Assembly (NCBI RefSeq): GCF_022899935.1
Contig: NZ_JALJCJ010000002.1
Span: 558,001-622,000 of the forward strand
Source: Shinella curvata
GTDB lineage: Bacteria > Pseudomonadota > Alphaproteobacteria > Rhizobiales > Rhizobiaceae
Length of the DNA: 64,000 bases
Direction of reading: 5' to 3'
A program made the position numbers and the translations under genes. Under the pieces are notes generated by a model that was not told where the DNA came from, did no database searches, and saw only the letters and a list, made by a program, of their open reading frames with translations. Of the stretch, positions 6,969 through 15,443 are shown piece by piece; within the stretch, counting starts at the first letter, position 1; each line of letters begins with the position of its first letter.

Positions 6969-8633
6969 ATGAGCGAAGAAATGGAACTTCCCGAACGCGA
7001 GTCGATGGAATTCGACGTTGTGATTGTCGGTGCGGGCCCGGCGGGTCTGTCTGCGGCGATCCGGCTGAAGCAGGTCAATCCGGACCTCACCGTCGTCGTG
7101 CTCGAGAAGGGCTCGGAAGTCGGCGCGCATATTCTTTCCGGCGCGGTCGTCGATCCCATCGGCATCGACCGCCTGCTGCCCGACTGGCGCGAGGATGAGA
7201 GCCACCCGTTCAAGACCGAGGTGAAGGACGACCACTTCCTGCTGCTCGGCCCGGCCGGTTCGATCCGCCTGCCGAACTTCGCCATGCCGCCTTTGATGAA
7301 CAACCACGGCAACTACATCGTCTCGCTCGGCAATGTCTGTCGCTGGCTGGCGACCAAGGCGGAAGAGCTCGGCGTCGAGATCTATCCCGGCTTTGCCGCC
7401 TCCGAAGTGCTCTACAATGACGAGGGCGCCGTCATCGGCGTCGCGACCGGCGACATGGGCATCGAGCGCAACGGCGAGCCAGGCCCGAACTACACGCGCG
7501 GCATGGCGCTCATCGGCAAGTACACGCTGATCTCGGAGGGCGTGCGCGGCTCGCTCGCCAAGCAGCTGATTGCGAAGTTCGATCTCCAGAAGGATCGCGA
7601 ACCCCAAAAGTTCGGCATCGGCCTCAAGGAACTCTGGCAGGTCAAGCCGGAGAACCACAAGCTGGGTCTCGTGCAGCACTCCTTCGGCTGGCCGCTCGGC
7701 ATGAAGACCGGCGGCGGCTCGTTCCTCTATCACCTCGAAGACAACATGGTCGCCGTCGGCTTCGTGGTGCACCTCAACTACAAGAACCCCTATCTCTTCC
7801 CCTTCGAGGAATTCCAGCGCTTCAAGACGCATCCGGCGATCAGGGGCACGTTCGAGGGCGGCAAGCGCCTGTCCTATGGTGCGCGCGCCATCACGGAGGG
7901 CGGCTACCAGTCGGTGCCGAAACTGTCCTTCCCCGGCGGCGCGCTGATCGGCTGCTCGGCCGGCTTCGTCAACGTGCCGCGCATCAAGGGCAGCCACAAT
8001 GCGGTGCTCTCGGGCATTCTCGCCGCCGAGAAGCTGGCGGATGCGATTGCCCATGGCCGCGCCAATGACGAGCCGATCGAGATCGAGCAGGGCTGGCGCG
8101 ACAGCGCCATCGGCTCGGACCTCAGGAAGGTGCGCAACGTCAAGCCGCTGTGGTCGAAGTTCGGCACGGCTATCGGCGTGGCGCTCGGCGGGCTCGACAT
8201 GTGGACGAACACGCTGTTCGGCGGCTCGATCTTCGGCACGCTGAAGCACGGCAAGACCGATGCGCAGTCGCTGGAACCGGCCGCCAAACACAAGCGGATC
8301 GACTATCCGAAGCCGGATGGCGTTCTGACCTTCGACCGTCTGTCCTCGGTGTTCCTGTCGAACACCAACCACGAGGAAGACCAGCCGATCCATCTCCAGG
8401 TGAAGAACCCGGAGCTGCAGAAGACGTCGGAACTCGACATCTATGCCGGTCCGTCGACGCGCTACTGTCCGGCCGGTGTCTACGAATGGGTGGAGAAGGA
8501 CGGCAGGCAAGTCTTCGTCATCAACGCGCAGAACTGCGTGCACTGCAAGACCTGCGACATCAAGGACCCCAACCAGAACATCAACTGGGTGCCGCCGCAG
8601 GGCGGCGAAGGGCCGGTCTATCCGAATATGTGA
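6969..8633 (+). CDS. Electron transfer flavoprotein-ubiquinone oxidoreductase
   Basis: Membrane-associated flavo-iron-sulfur protein that passes electrons from ETF (reduced by acyl-CoA and related dehydrogenases) to ubiquinone. The 554-aa length fits the family. FAD-binding GAGPAGLSA at 21-29; 4Fe-4S ligands Cys500, Cys523, Cys526 and Cys529 in YCPAG and NCVHCKTC; C-terminal WVPPQGGEGPVYPNM is characteristic. ATG 6969 follows GGAGAG closely. Functionally linked to glutaryl-CoA dehydrogenase (27851-29074), which feeds ETF. Followed by a strong terminator. Confidence 0.97.
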   Translation: MSEEMELPERESMEFDVVIVGAGPAGLSAAIRLKQVNPDLTVVVLEKGSEVGAHILSGAVVDPIGIDRLLPDWREDESHPFKTEVKDDHFLLLGPAGSIRLPNFAMPPLMNNHGNYIVSLGNVCRWLATKAEELGVEIYPGFAASEVLYNDEGAVIGVATGDMGIERNGEPGPNYTRGMALIGKYTLISEGVRGSLAKQLIAKFDLQKDREPQKFGIGLKELWQVKPENHKLGLVQHSFGWPLGMKTGGGSFLYHLEDNMVAVGFVVHLNYKNPYLFPFEEFQRFKTHPAIRGTFEGGKRLSYGARAITEGGYQSVPKLSFPGGALIGCSAGFVNVPRIKGSHNAVLSGILAAEKLADAIAHGRANDEPIEIEQGWRDSAIGSDLRKVRNVKPLWSKFGTAIGVALGGLDMWTNTLFGGSIFGTLKHGKTDAQSLEPAAKHKRIDYPKPDGVLTFDRLSSVFLSNTNHEEDQPIHLQVKNPELQKTSELDIYAGPSTRYCPAGVYEWVEKDGRQVFVINAQNCVHCKTCDIKDPNQNINWVPPQGGEGPVYPNM

Positions 8634-8654
8634 TGCGCTCAGCGCAAAATAACG

Positions 8655-8680
8655 AAGGCCGCCCTTGAGGCGGCCTTTTT
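8655..8680 (+). terminator. Rho-independent terminator after ETF-QO
   Basis: GGCCGCC stem, loop CTTGA, GGCGGCC and a run of five T, 21 nt after the ETF-QO stop. Confidence 0.85.
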
Positions 8681-8750
8681 ACTGCTGTGCCGCCTTTAGC
8701 CATGGCGTGTTGCTCGCCGACGATTCAACTTGCCGATCAAAGGCCGTCAC

Positions 8751-8855
8751 CTCTCCTCCGTCATCCTCGGCCTTGAGCCGAGGATCCACGCGTACGGCAC
8801 TCCCCGAATTCGTGGCATGGATCCTCGGCTCAAGGCCGAGGATGACGGAGGAGAG
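8751..8855. repeat. RIME-like palindromic repeat, copy A
   Basis: Perfect 38-bp inverted repeat: arm 8751-8788 and its exact complement 8818-8855, with a 29-nt spacer. The core TCATCCTCGG-CTTGA-CCGAGGATCCA is shared with three other copies in this window. It matches the type of palindromic intergenic element common in rhizobial genomes; the RIME name is from memory. Confidence 0.85.
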
Positions 8856-9022
8856 GGAGGTGCTTCCGATTCCCGCCCGGGCGTTTTTGGCAGGGCCGAT
8901 CCCGCCTTCTTTTCGTCACCGACCTTAATCGTTCCTGCAACCGCAGCGCGCTCCTTAACCCTCGATTAACCATAACCGCATAATTCTCGGCCCCGAGGAC
9001 TGATCTTAAAGGGGCTTTAACC

Positions 9023-9652
9023 ATGTCGATTTCCCGCCGCGGATTCCTGCTTGGCGCGTCTGCACTGCTGGCAGGCTGCGCGACCAACGGCACCAGTGAC
9101 CGCGCCAATTACGGCGACCGGCTGGACGAGAAACATCCGCTGAAGGCGATGTCGCTCGACAAGATCAAGCCGGAACTGCGCCGCCAGGAAGTCGCCTACA
9201 GCACCGATCACGCCGCCGGCACCATCGTCGTCGATACGCCGGCCCGTCGGCTTTACTACGTGCTGGGCGGTGGCCGGGCGATGCGTTACGGTATCGGCGT
9301 CGGCCGGCAGGGTTATTCGCTGGCGGGCAGCGCCTATATCGGTCGCAAGGCGGAATGGCCGACCTGGACGCCGACGCCGAACATGATCCGCCGCGATCCG
9401 AAGAAGAACCTGAAATATGCCGGCGGCCTCGAAGGCGGCCCGAACAACCCGCTTGGCGCGCGCGCCATCTACCTCTACCAGAACGGCAACGACACCATGT
9501 TCCGCATCCATGGCACCAACCAGCCCTGGTCGATCGGCCAGGCCATGTCGAGCGGTTGCGTGCGCATGCTGAACCACGACGTGATCGACCTTTACGAACG
9601 CGTCAAGGTCGGTGGCCGGGTGCATGTCATCCAGGGCCGGCGCGACGCCTGA
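9023..9652 (+). CDS. L,D-transpeptidase (YkuD) lipoprotein
   Basis: Periplasmic enzyme that cross-links peptidoglycan or attaches proteins to it by a Cys-dependent mechanism. 209 aa: N-terminal SRRGFLLGASALLAGC combines a twin-arginine-like motif with a lipobox at Cys19, so it is probably a lipoprotein, perhaps Tat-exported. The YkuD active site is His163 followed by SSGCVRM with Cys179 and Arg181. ATG 9023 is the only sensible start. Monocistronic between two terminators. Confidence 0.93.
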   Translation: MSISRRGFLLGASALLAGCATNGTSDRANYGDRLDEKHPLKAMSLDKIKPELRRQEVAYSTDHAAGTIVVDTPARRLYYVLGGGRAMRYGIGVGRQGYSLAGSAYIGRKAEWPTWTPTPNMIRRDPKKNLKYAGGLEGGPNNPLGARAIYLYQNGNDTMFRIHGTNQPWSIGQAMSSGCVRMLNHDVIDLYERVKVGGRVHVIQGRRDA

Positions 9653-9677
9653 TTTTTCCTGACATGTCGCAATAAGC

Positions 9678-9706
9678 AAAGGCCGGCTTCTGCCGGCCTT
9701 TTGTTT
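9678..9706 (+). terminator. Rho-independent terminator after L,D-transpeptidase
   Basis: AAAGGCCGGC stem, loop TTCT, GCCGGCCTTTT with a T-rich tail, 26 nt after the stop codon. Confidence 0.85.
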
Positions 9707-9976
9707 TGCGGTTGAAAAAGTTGAATTGTATCATACCATTGCCCCCGTGCTTCCGGTCTTGGATAAAGTCGGGACGGTCTTGCGGATTTGATGGGCTCAT
9801 GACGCATTGGGGTCAATCGCAGACGCATTTGTACCGGCATTCGACCCCGCACCTGCAAAAGTCGAGGGTGCGGTATCGCGGTTTTATCCGCATTCGCTAA
9901 CGATCAAGGGCCCGGCGGCGACGGTGCGGCAGGGCCTGACTGGGCACAATGACACCGTCGACATGAGGGAACGGAT

Positions 9977-10975
9977 ATGAAACATCTTCTTGCTTCCACC
10001 TGCCTCGTCGCTGGCCTTCTGGCCATGACGGGCGCTGCACGCGCCGAATGCGGCGACGTGACCATCGCCAGCATGAACTGGCAGAGCGCCGAAGTGCTGG
10101 CCGCACTCGACAAGTTCATTCTGACCGAAGGCTACGGCTGCAATGCCGAAGTCATCGTCGGTGACACGGTTCCGACCATCACCTCGATGATCGAAAAGGG
10201 CGAGCCGGATCTGGCGCCGGAAGGCTGGGTCGACCTGCTGCCGGACGTCGTCAACCGCGGCATCGAGGAAGGCAAGCTGATCGGCGCTGCCGTGGCACTC
10301 TCCGACGCTGCCGTCCAGGGCTGGTGGATCCCGAAATACATCGCCGACGCCAATCCCGACATCAAGACGATTGACGATGCGCTGAAGCATCCGGAGCTGT
10401 TCCCGGATCCGGAAGACGCCAGCAAGGGCGCCGTGCACAACGGCCCGCAGGGCTGGGGCGGTACCGTCGTGACCGGCCAGCTCTACAAGGCCTATGGCGG
10501 CGAAGCGGCGAACTTCACGCTCGTCGACACGGGCTCGGCCGCCGGCCTCGACGGTTCGATCGCCAAGGCCTACGAGCGCAAGCAAGGCTGGGTCGGTTAC
10601 TACTGGGCCCCGACGGCGCTTCTCGGCAAGTACGAGATGGTGAAGCTCGAGCATGGCGTTCCCTATGACGCCGCCGAGTGGAAGCGCTGCAACACCGTCG
10701 CCGACTGCGCAGACCCGAAGAAGAACGACTGGCCGAAGGACAAGGTCCAGACGCTCGTCACCAAGGGCTTCTCCGAGCGTGCCGGCGAAGACGTCATGGG
10801 CTACCTTAACAAGCGCGCCTGGTCGAACGACACGGTCAACAAGCTGATGGCCTGGATGACCGACAACCAGGCGAGCGGCGACGATGGCGCCAAGCACTTC
10901 CTGGAAGAGAACGAAGCCCTGTGGAAGGACTGGGTCTCGCCGGAAGCTGCCGAGAAGATCAAGGCCGCTCTCTGA
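9977..10975 (+). CDS. Choline/glycine-betaine ABC substrate-binding protein
   Basis: Periplasmic OpuAC/ProX-family binding protein, 332 aa, for a quaternary amine such as choline, betaine or proline betaine. Signal peptide MKHLLASTCLVAGLLAMTGAARA is followed by a mature domain starting CGDVTIASMNW; several Trp residues, as in GWWIPKY and GYYWAPT, would suit an aromatic box for trimethylammonium groups. GAGGGAACGGAT precedes the ATG. The permease follows after a hairpin. No ATP-binding gene is in the window. Ligand identity is an inference from the family. Confidence 0.9.
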   Translation: MKHLLASTCLVAGLLAMTGAARAECGDVTIASMNWQSAEVLAALDKFILTEGYGCNAEVIVGDTVPTITSMIEKGEPDLAPEGWVDLLPDVVNRGIEEGKLIGAAVALSDAAVQGWWIPKYIADANPDIKTIDDALKHPELFPDPEDASKGAVHNGPQGWGGTVVTGQLYKAYGGEAANFTLVDTGSAAGLDGSIAKAYERKQGWVGYYWAPTALLGKYEMVKLEHGVPYDAAEWKRCNTVADCADPKKNDWPKDKVQTLVTKGFSERAGEDVMGYLNKRAWSNDTVNKLMAWMTDNQASGDDGAKHFLEENEALWKDWVSPEAAEKIKAAL

Positions 10976-10993
10976 TCGCCTGATCAAGGATTC

Positions 10994-11023
10994 GGGCGGC
11001 GCGTTTTCGGCGCGCCGCCCTTT
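10994..11023 (+). terminator. Intercistronic hairpin between binding protein and permease
   Basis: GGGCGGCGCG, loop TTTTCG, then the complement CGCGCCGCCC and TTT. Lies 19 nt after the binding-protein stop. Such attenuating hairpins are common where the binding protein is needed in excess over the permease. Confidence 0.7.
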
Positions 11024-11138
11024 GCCTTCGTTTTAGCGCATGCCTTTGGCGCAAATCGCAGCGCCCTTTCCCTCGGCATGCTTCAGGGTTGGCTCATGAA
11101 ACCGGCGCAAGACCGGACAGAGCCGGAAGGGGATCGAC

Positions 11139-12026
11139 ATGGACTGGTTTACGAAATTTCCCACAATGAATGCGGATAGCCTGCGTGACCTCAAGAAGGG
11201 CATCGACGAGGCGTTCCGCGGATTTACCCGCGCCTATGGTGACGGCATCGAATCGATCTTCGTGCCGCTGCAGCACTTCCTGATCTGGTCCGAGCGGTTC
11301 ATGACCAAGACGCCCTGGCCGATCATCATTCTGCTGATCGCCGCCATCGCCTGGTTCGCCAGCCGCAACTGGAAGATCGTCGCCGGCACGGTCGCCACGC
11401 TGCTCCTCATCGGCTATTTCGACATGTGGGACGATACGATGAAGACGGTCTCGATGATCTTCGTCTGTACCGTGCTGTCGATCGCCATCGGCATTCCGAT
11501 CGGCATCATCATGTCGCGGTCGGATCGCGTGCAAAACGTGGTCAATCCGATCCTCGACGTCATGCAGACCATGCCGAGTTTCGTTTATCTGATCCCGGTC
11601 GTCATGCTGCTCGGCATCGGCAAGGTGCCCGGCCTCATCGCCGTCGTCATCTACGCCATACCGCCGATGATCCGCCTGACCAATCTGGGTATCCGCCTCG
11701 TCGACAAGGACGTGCTGGAGGCGGCCGATGCCTTCGGCTCGTCGAGCTGGCAGAAGCTGAAGAACGTGCAGATGCCGCTGGCGCTGCCAACCATCATGGC
11801 CGGTATCAACCAGACGATCATGATGGCGCTCGCCATGGTGGTCATCGCCTCGATGATCGGCGTCCAAGGCCTCGGCCAGCCGGTTCTGAAGGCGATCTCC
11901 AACCAGTATTTCACGCTCGGCATCTTCAACGGCCTTGCCATCGTCGGCATCGCGATCATCTTCGACCGCGTCAGCCAGGCCTTTGGCAAGCGCCTGCAGA
12001 AGCACCGCGAGATCGTGCACGGCTGA
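11139..12026 (+). CDS. ProW-like ABC transporter permease
   Basis: Inner-membrane component of the quaternary-amine importer, 295 aa, BPD_transp_1 family. An N-terminal extension of about 60 residues precedes helices starting at PWPIIILLIAAIAWF. The EAA loop, which docks the ATPase, is EAADAFGSSSWQKLKNVQMP at about 191-210. It follows the binding protein by 163 nt with an attenuating hairpin between. Start ATG 11139 follows GGAAGGGG. The matching ATPase must be encoded elsewhere. Confidence 0.92.
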   Translation: MDWFTKFPTMNADSLRDLKKGIDEAFRGFTRAYGDGIESIFVPLQHFLIWSERFMTKTPWPIIILLIAAIAWFASRNWKIVAGTVATLLLIGYFDMWDDTMKTVSMIFVCTVLSIAIGIPIGIIMSRSDRVQNVVNPILDVMQTMPSFVYLIPVVMLLGIGKVPGLIAVVIYAIPPMIRLTNLGIRLVDKDVLEAADAFGSSSWQKLKNVQMPLALPTIMAGINQTIMMALAMVVIASMIGVQGLGQPVLKAISNQYFTLGIFNGLAIVGIAIIFDRVSQAFGKRLQKHREIVHG

Positions 12027-12045
12027 TCCGAAACACAGACACGGA

Positions 12046-12080
12046 AAAGGGCGCCCCCGGCAAAACCGCGGGCGCCCTTT
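12046..12080. terminator. Bidirectional terminator, permease / EamA
   Basis: AAAGGGCGCCC-CCGG-CAAAA-CCG-GGGCGCCCTTT hairpin between two convergent genes; A-rich on one side and T-rich on the other, so it can serve both strands. Confidence 0.8.
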
Positions 12081-12091
12081 GTCGTTTCGGC

Positions 12092-13000
12092 CTAGCGCTT
12101 GGGAGAGAAGATGCCGGTCGAGAGCGCCACGCCGCCGCCGACGACCAGCGCGGCCGTCATCTCGGCCATACCAAAACTTTCGCCGAGGAAGATCGCGCCG
12201 CCTAGTGTTGCGAGCACCGGCGTGATGGCGGTGAAGGCGGCGGCCTGGCTGCCGCCGAGGGCGCGGATCGCGGTGCCGTAGGCGAAGGTGGCGACGAGGC
12301 CGGAAAGAATGCCCTGGCTGGTGATCTGAAGCGCAAGGTCGGGCAGGGTGGCGGCGGCAAGGTGCGTGCCGAAGATCGCGGCGAGCACCAGATGGATCAG
12401 GAACGACCAGACCGCGATGATGGCGGCCCCTTCGAGGGCGGAAAGGCCCGAGCGGCGGAAGGCATGGGTGAAGCCGGCCCACAGCACGGCGCCGATCGGC
12501 AGCAGCACGAAGCCGGTCGCGGTCATGCCGCTTTTCAGCATGCTTGCGGTGAGCAGGATCGCGACGCCCGCAACGATGGCGGCAAGGCCGGCAAGGCGCA
12601 TGCGGTCCGGCCGCTCGCCGAACAGGACCATGCCGATGAGCGCGGTTGCCAGCGGCAACGAGCCGCCGAGCAGGATGCCGCTCGGTGCGGCCGGCGTGAC
12701 ATGCAGCGCCGCCGCCGTGACCTGGAAGAAGACGGCGCCTGCACCGGCCGCCATCACGATGATCAACTTGAGCGGCACGTTCTTCGGCAGAAGCCCGGTC
12801 TTGAGCCAGATCGGCGCCAGCAGGATGGCCGGCACGCCGTAGCGGATGAGGCCGATATCGATCGTGCCGAGTGGTGTTGCGGCCGTGTGGCGCGTCGCCA
12901 GCACCCAGAGCGCCCAGATCAGCACCGTCACCACGCCGCCCGCATAGCCGGCGACAAGCGGATTGGATTTGTCTTCGGAGGAAAGCGAGACCATGGCCAT
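12092..13000 (-). CDS. EamA/DMT family transporter
   Basis: Inner-membrane drug/metabolite transporter of 302 aa with about ten hydrophobic helices in two repeated halves (first about 15-145, second about 160-295), as in the EamA fold. Usual substrates are amino acids or metabolites for export; none is shown here. AAAGGAT lies upstream of the first of two in-frame ATGs (13000 and 12994). Divergent from an Lrp/AsnC regulator only 138 nt away, which probably controls it, suggesting an amino-acid exporter. Confidence 0.88.
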   Translation of the reverse strand: MAMVSLSSEDKSNPLVAGYAGGVVTVLIWALWVLATRHTAATPLGTIDIGLIRYGVPAILLAPIWLKTGLLPKNVPLKLIIVMAAGAGAVFFQVTAAALHVTPAAPSGILLGGSLPLATALIGMVLFGERPDRMRLAGLAAIVAGVAILLTASMLKSGMTATGFVLLPIGAVLWAGFTHAFRRSGLSALEGAAIIAVWSFLIHLVLAAIFGTHLAAATLPDLALQITSQGILSGLVATFAYGTAIRALGGSQAAAFTAITPVLATLGGAIFLGESFGMAEMTAALVVGGGVALSTGIFSPKR

Positions 13001-13138
13001 GGCGGGTATCCTTTCTGCGCTGGCTCATTTCTGCCGAGAATCTAGCGTCGAAGGCCGGGGCATGTCCTTGCGTGTTGTGCTCTTGAGAACGTAAGATGAG
13101 CAGGATTTCACCAATCCAGGCCATGAAAGTTTTCGAAT

Positions 13139-13609
13139 ATGCCAAATCTGGATAAATTCGATATCGCCATCCTCAAGGTGCTGCAGGAGGATGCGCGTGC
13201 GACCAATGTGGAGATCGCCGAGCGCGTGAACCTTTCACCCTCACCCTGCCTCCGACGCATCCGCAATCTCGAAAAATCCGGCGTGCTGCGTGGCTACCGG
13301 GCGGATATCGACCGCAAGGAAGTCGGGCTCGGCCTGACCGTCTTTGTCGAGATCAAGGTGGGGCATCACAGCCGGGAAAACGCCATGGCGCAGCAGGAGG
13401 CGCTTCTGGCGGTGCCGGAGGTCGTCTCGTGTTTTCTGATCTCGGGCAATGCGGATTTTCTGGCGGAGGTGGTGGTTGAGGATCTTTCCGCCTATGAGCG
13501 TCTCCTGACCGAGACGCTGCTCACCATGCCTGGTGTCACCGACATCCGCTCCAATTTCGCGATCCGCAGCATCAAGACAGGTGGGCCGTTGAAATTGCCG
13601 TCGCTCTGA
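13139..13609 (+). CDS. Lrp/AsnC family transcriptional regulator
   Basis: 156 aa. N-terminal winged helix-turn-helix (NVEIAERVNLSPSPCLRRIRN region, about 22-45) and C-terminal RAM/AsnC ligand domain, which typically binds amino acids and forms octamers. The ribosome site at ATG 13139 is weak. Its divergence from the EamA transporter suggests local control of amino-acid efflux, as in many Lrp/exporter pairs; that link is an inference from position. Confidence 0.93.
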   Translation: MPNLDKFDIAILKVLQEDARATNVEIAERVNLSPSPCLRRIRNLEKSGVLRGYRADIDRKEVGLGLTVFVEIKVGHHSRENAMAQQEALLAVPEVVSCFLISGNADFLAEVVVEDLSAYERLLTETLLTMPGVTDIRSNFAIRSIKTGGPLKLPSL

Positions 13610-13621
13610 CAAACGCAAACC

Positions 13622-13645
13622 GCCCCGGCGAGAGCGCCGGGGCGG
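13622..13645. terminator. GC-rich hairpin between convergent lrp and doxX genes
   Basis: CCCCGGCG, loop AGAG, CGCCGGGG directly after the regulator gene. No good T run on either side, so termination strength is uncertain. Confidence 0.5.
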
Positions 13646-13718
13646 GGGACGGCCGGGAGAGGCAGGGCCGTCCTCGGGATGCCGCACTGGAGAGAGCCGG
13701 CGGCATCCGGTCCTGCCG

Positions 13719-14135
13719 TCATTGGGCAGGGACGGCAGAAGTGGTTGCAGACTTCCAAGCCACCACCATCAGGCCGCCGATGACGGTGATATGTTCGGCG
13801 ACGAAATGGAATTCGATGGTGCGCATCGGTTCCTGCATCGCCCAGAAATTGTGGGCGATCGGAATGGTGAGCGCGGTAAAGACGGCGAGCATGCCGGCGC
13901 CGAGCCAGGTCCAGCGGTTGGAAATGATGAGGGCCGAGCCGATGAGCTGCGTCAGTGCCGTGGCGACATTGAAGAAGGCCGCCGGCTCAAGGCCGAAATG
14001 CGTCATCTCCAGGAGGCCGCCATCGAAATCGGCCAGTTTGGCGATGCCGGACAGCCAGAACATCGAGGTCAGGATCGTGCGGGCGATAAAGCCGAAGGTG
14101 CGGCTCTCGGTAATGCTTTCAATCAGGGCGGACAC
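13719..14135 (-). CDS. DoxX family membrane protein
   Basis: 138-aa membrane protein with four hydrophobic segments and the DoxX-type FWLSGIAKL near residue 28. Members are often linked with redox stress, but the role is not established. The GTG start at 14135 is chosen because GGAG lies 6 nt before it; the TTG at 14147 overlaps this ribosome site and is unlikely. Convergent with the Lrp gene. Confidence 0.82.
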   Translation of the reverse strand: MSALIESITESRTFGFIARTILTSMFWLSGIAKLADFDGGLLEMTHFGLEPAAFFNVATALTQLIGSALIISNRWTWLGAGMLAVFTALTIPIAHNFWAMQEPMRTIEFHFVAEHITVIGGLMVVAWKSATTSAVPAQ

Positions 14136-14327
14136 GTAAATCTCCAATAAACGTCATAGGTTTGCGGGAAGGGTTCTGTGTTCCTTTCCCGTGTGCCGCC
14201 CGCCGTTTTTCGTTTCGTTCGGTGGGCTGCGATGGCCTATGTCTACCAGAGTTCCTTGCCGCCCCTGTCACCTTGGTAACACCCCTCCGCCGCTCTGGAA
14301 GCGAGCAGCGGAGGGCGATTTTCGAGT

Positions 14328-15341
14328 TTAGAAACCTGCCAGTACGAGCTTGCCGCGCGTGCGCCCGCTCTCGATCATCGCATGGGCCTTCTTCAGGTTT
14401 TCCGCATTGATCGTGCCGACGGTTTCCGCCAGCGTCGTGAGCAGGGTTCCCGCGTCCACAAGGCGCGAGACCTCGTTCAGAAGGGTGTGCTGTTCGATCA
14501 TGTCAGCCGTCTGAAAGAGTGAGCGGGTAAACATCAGCTCCCAATGCGTCGAGACGGCCTTGCGCTTGAAGGGCATGACGTCAAGCACCTTCGGATCGTC
14601 GATCAGGCCGAAGCGGCCTTGCGGCGCGATGGTCTCTACGATGGCGGCAAGATGATCCTCCGTATTGGTCGTCGAGAAGACGAAGGCCGGTGCGCCGAGG
14701 CCGAGGGCTGCGACCTCACCGGCGAGCGGCTTGCTGTGATCCACCACATGATGCGCGCCAAGCGACTTGACCCATTCCGCCGTTTCGGGCCGCGAGGCGG
14801 TGGCGATGACCGTGAGGTCGGTCAGGTGGCGGGCAAGCTGCACGGCAATCGAGCCGACGCCGCCGGCGCCGCCAATGATGAGGAGCGCCCTGGCGGCGCC
14901 CGGCACGGCGTCGTGCACCTTCAGCCGGTCGAAAAGCATTTCCCAGGCGGTGATCGCCGTCAGCGGGAGGGCGGCGGCGGCGGCAAAATCGAGCGAGGCG
15001 GGCTTGCGGCCGACAATGCGCTCGTCCACGAGGTGGAACTCGGAATTCGTGCCCGGTCGATCGATGGCGCCCGAATAGAACACGGCGTCGCCCGCCTTGA
15101 ACAGCGTGACATCGGGGCCGACCGCCTTGACGATGCCGGCGGCGTCGAAGCCCAGAACGCGCCATCCGCCATCGGCGGGCGCCGCATTGCGCCGCAGCTT
15201 CGTATCGACCGGATTGACCGAGACGGCCTTGATCTCGACCAGCAGGTCGCGTCCCTGCGGCTCCGGTGTGGGCAGGTCGATCTCGACGAGGGCTGTGTCG
15301 GCGGTGATGGCCTGCGGGGTCTGGTAGGCGATGGCGCGCAT
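14328..15341 (-). CDS. Zinc-type quinone oxidoreductase / alcohol dehydrogenase
   Basis: MDR-superfamily NADPH-dependent reductase, 337 aa. GroES-like N-terminal half with SVNPVDTKLRR, then a nucleotide-binding loop IIGGAGGVGSIAVQLA near 155-170. No catalytic zinc Cys set, so it resembles the NADPH:quinone reductase (Qor/ZADH) group. ATG 15341 has GGAG upstream; the frame runs on to 15815 but that part is antisense to the regulator. Divergent from an HxlR regulator with a palindrome between, a layout known for quinone/electrophile response. Confidence 0.88.
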   Translation of the reverse strand: MRAIAYQTPQAITADTALVEIDLPTPEPQGRDLLVEIKAVSVNPVDTKLRRNAAPADGGWRVLGFDAAGIVKAVGPDVTLFKAGDAVFYSGAIDRPGTNSEFHLVDERIVGRKPASLDFAAAAALPLTAITAWEMLFDRLKVHDAVPGAARALLIIGGAGGVGSIAVQLARHLTDLTVIATASRPETAEWVKSLGAHHVVDHSKPLAGEVAALGLGAPAFVFSTTNTEDHLAAIVETIAPQGRFGLIDDPKVLDVMPFKRKAVSTHWELMFTRSLFQTADMIEQHTLLNEVSRLVDAGTLLTTLAETVGTINAENLKKAHAMIESGRTRGKLVLAGF

Positions 15342-15402
15342 GGGTGTCTCCTTTCGCGTTGAATGGAGACTAGATGAAGAGTAACGTCTGATAACGCAAG
15401 AA

Positions 15403-15417
15403 TGCACATTTTGTGCA
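15403..15417. promoter_or_regulatory. Candidate HxlR operator
   Basis: Palindrome TGCACA-TTT-TGTGCA in the 102-nt intergenic region between the quinone oxidoreductase and the HxlR regulator. Perfect dyad with AT-rich centre; position suits repression of both genes. Assignment to HxlR is an inference. Confidence 0.5.
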
Positions 15418-15443
15418 CATAGTGTCGAAAAGGATACCGTGAC

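Noticed and set aside
6906-8543. 545-codon minus-strand frame opposite ETF-QO
   Set aside because: Fully antisense to the conserved flavoprotein, with low-information His/Arg-rich translation.
8751-8855. CRISPR-like interpretation of the palindromic repeats
   Set aside because: Copies are single, dispersed over 24 kb and palindromic, with no regular spacers or cas genes.
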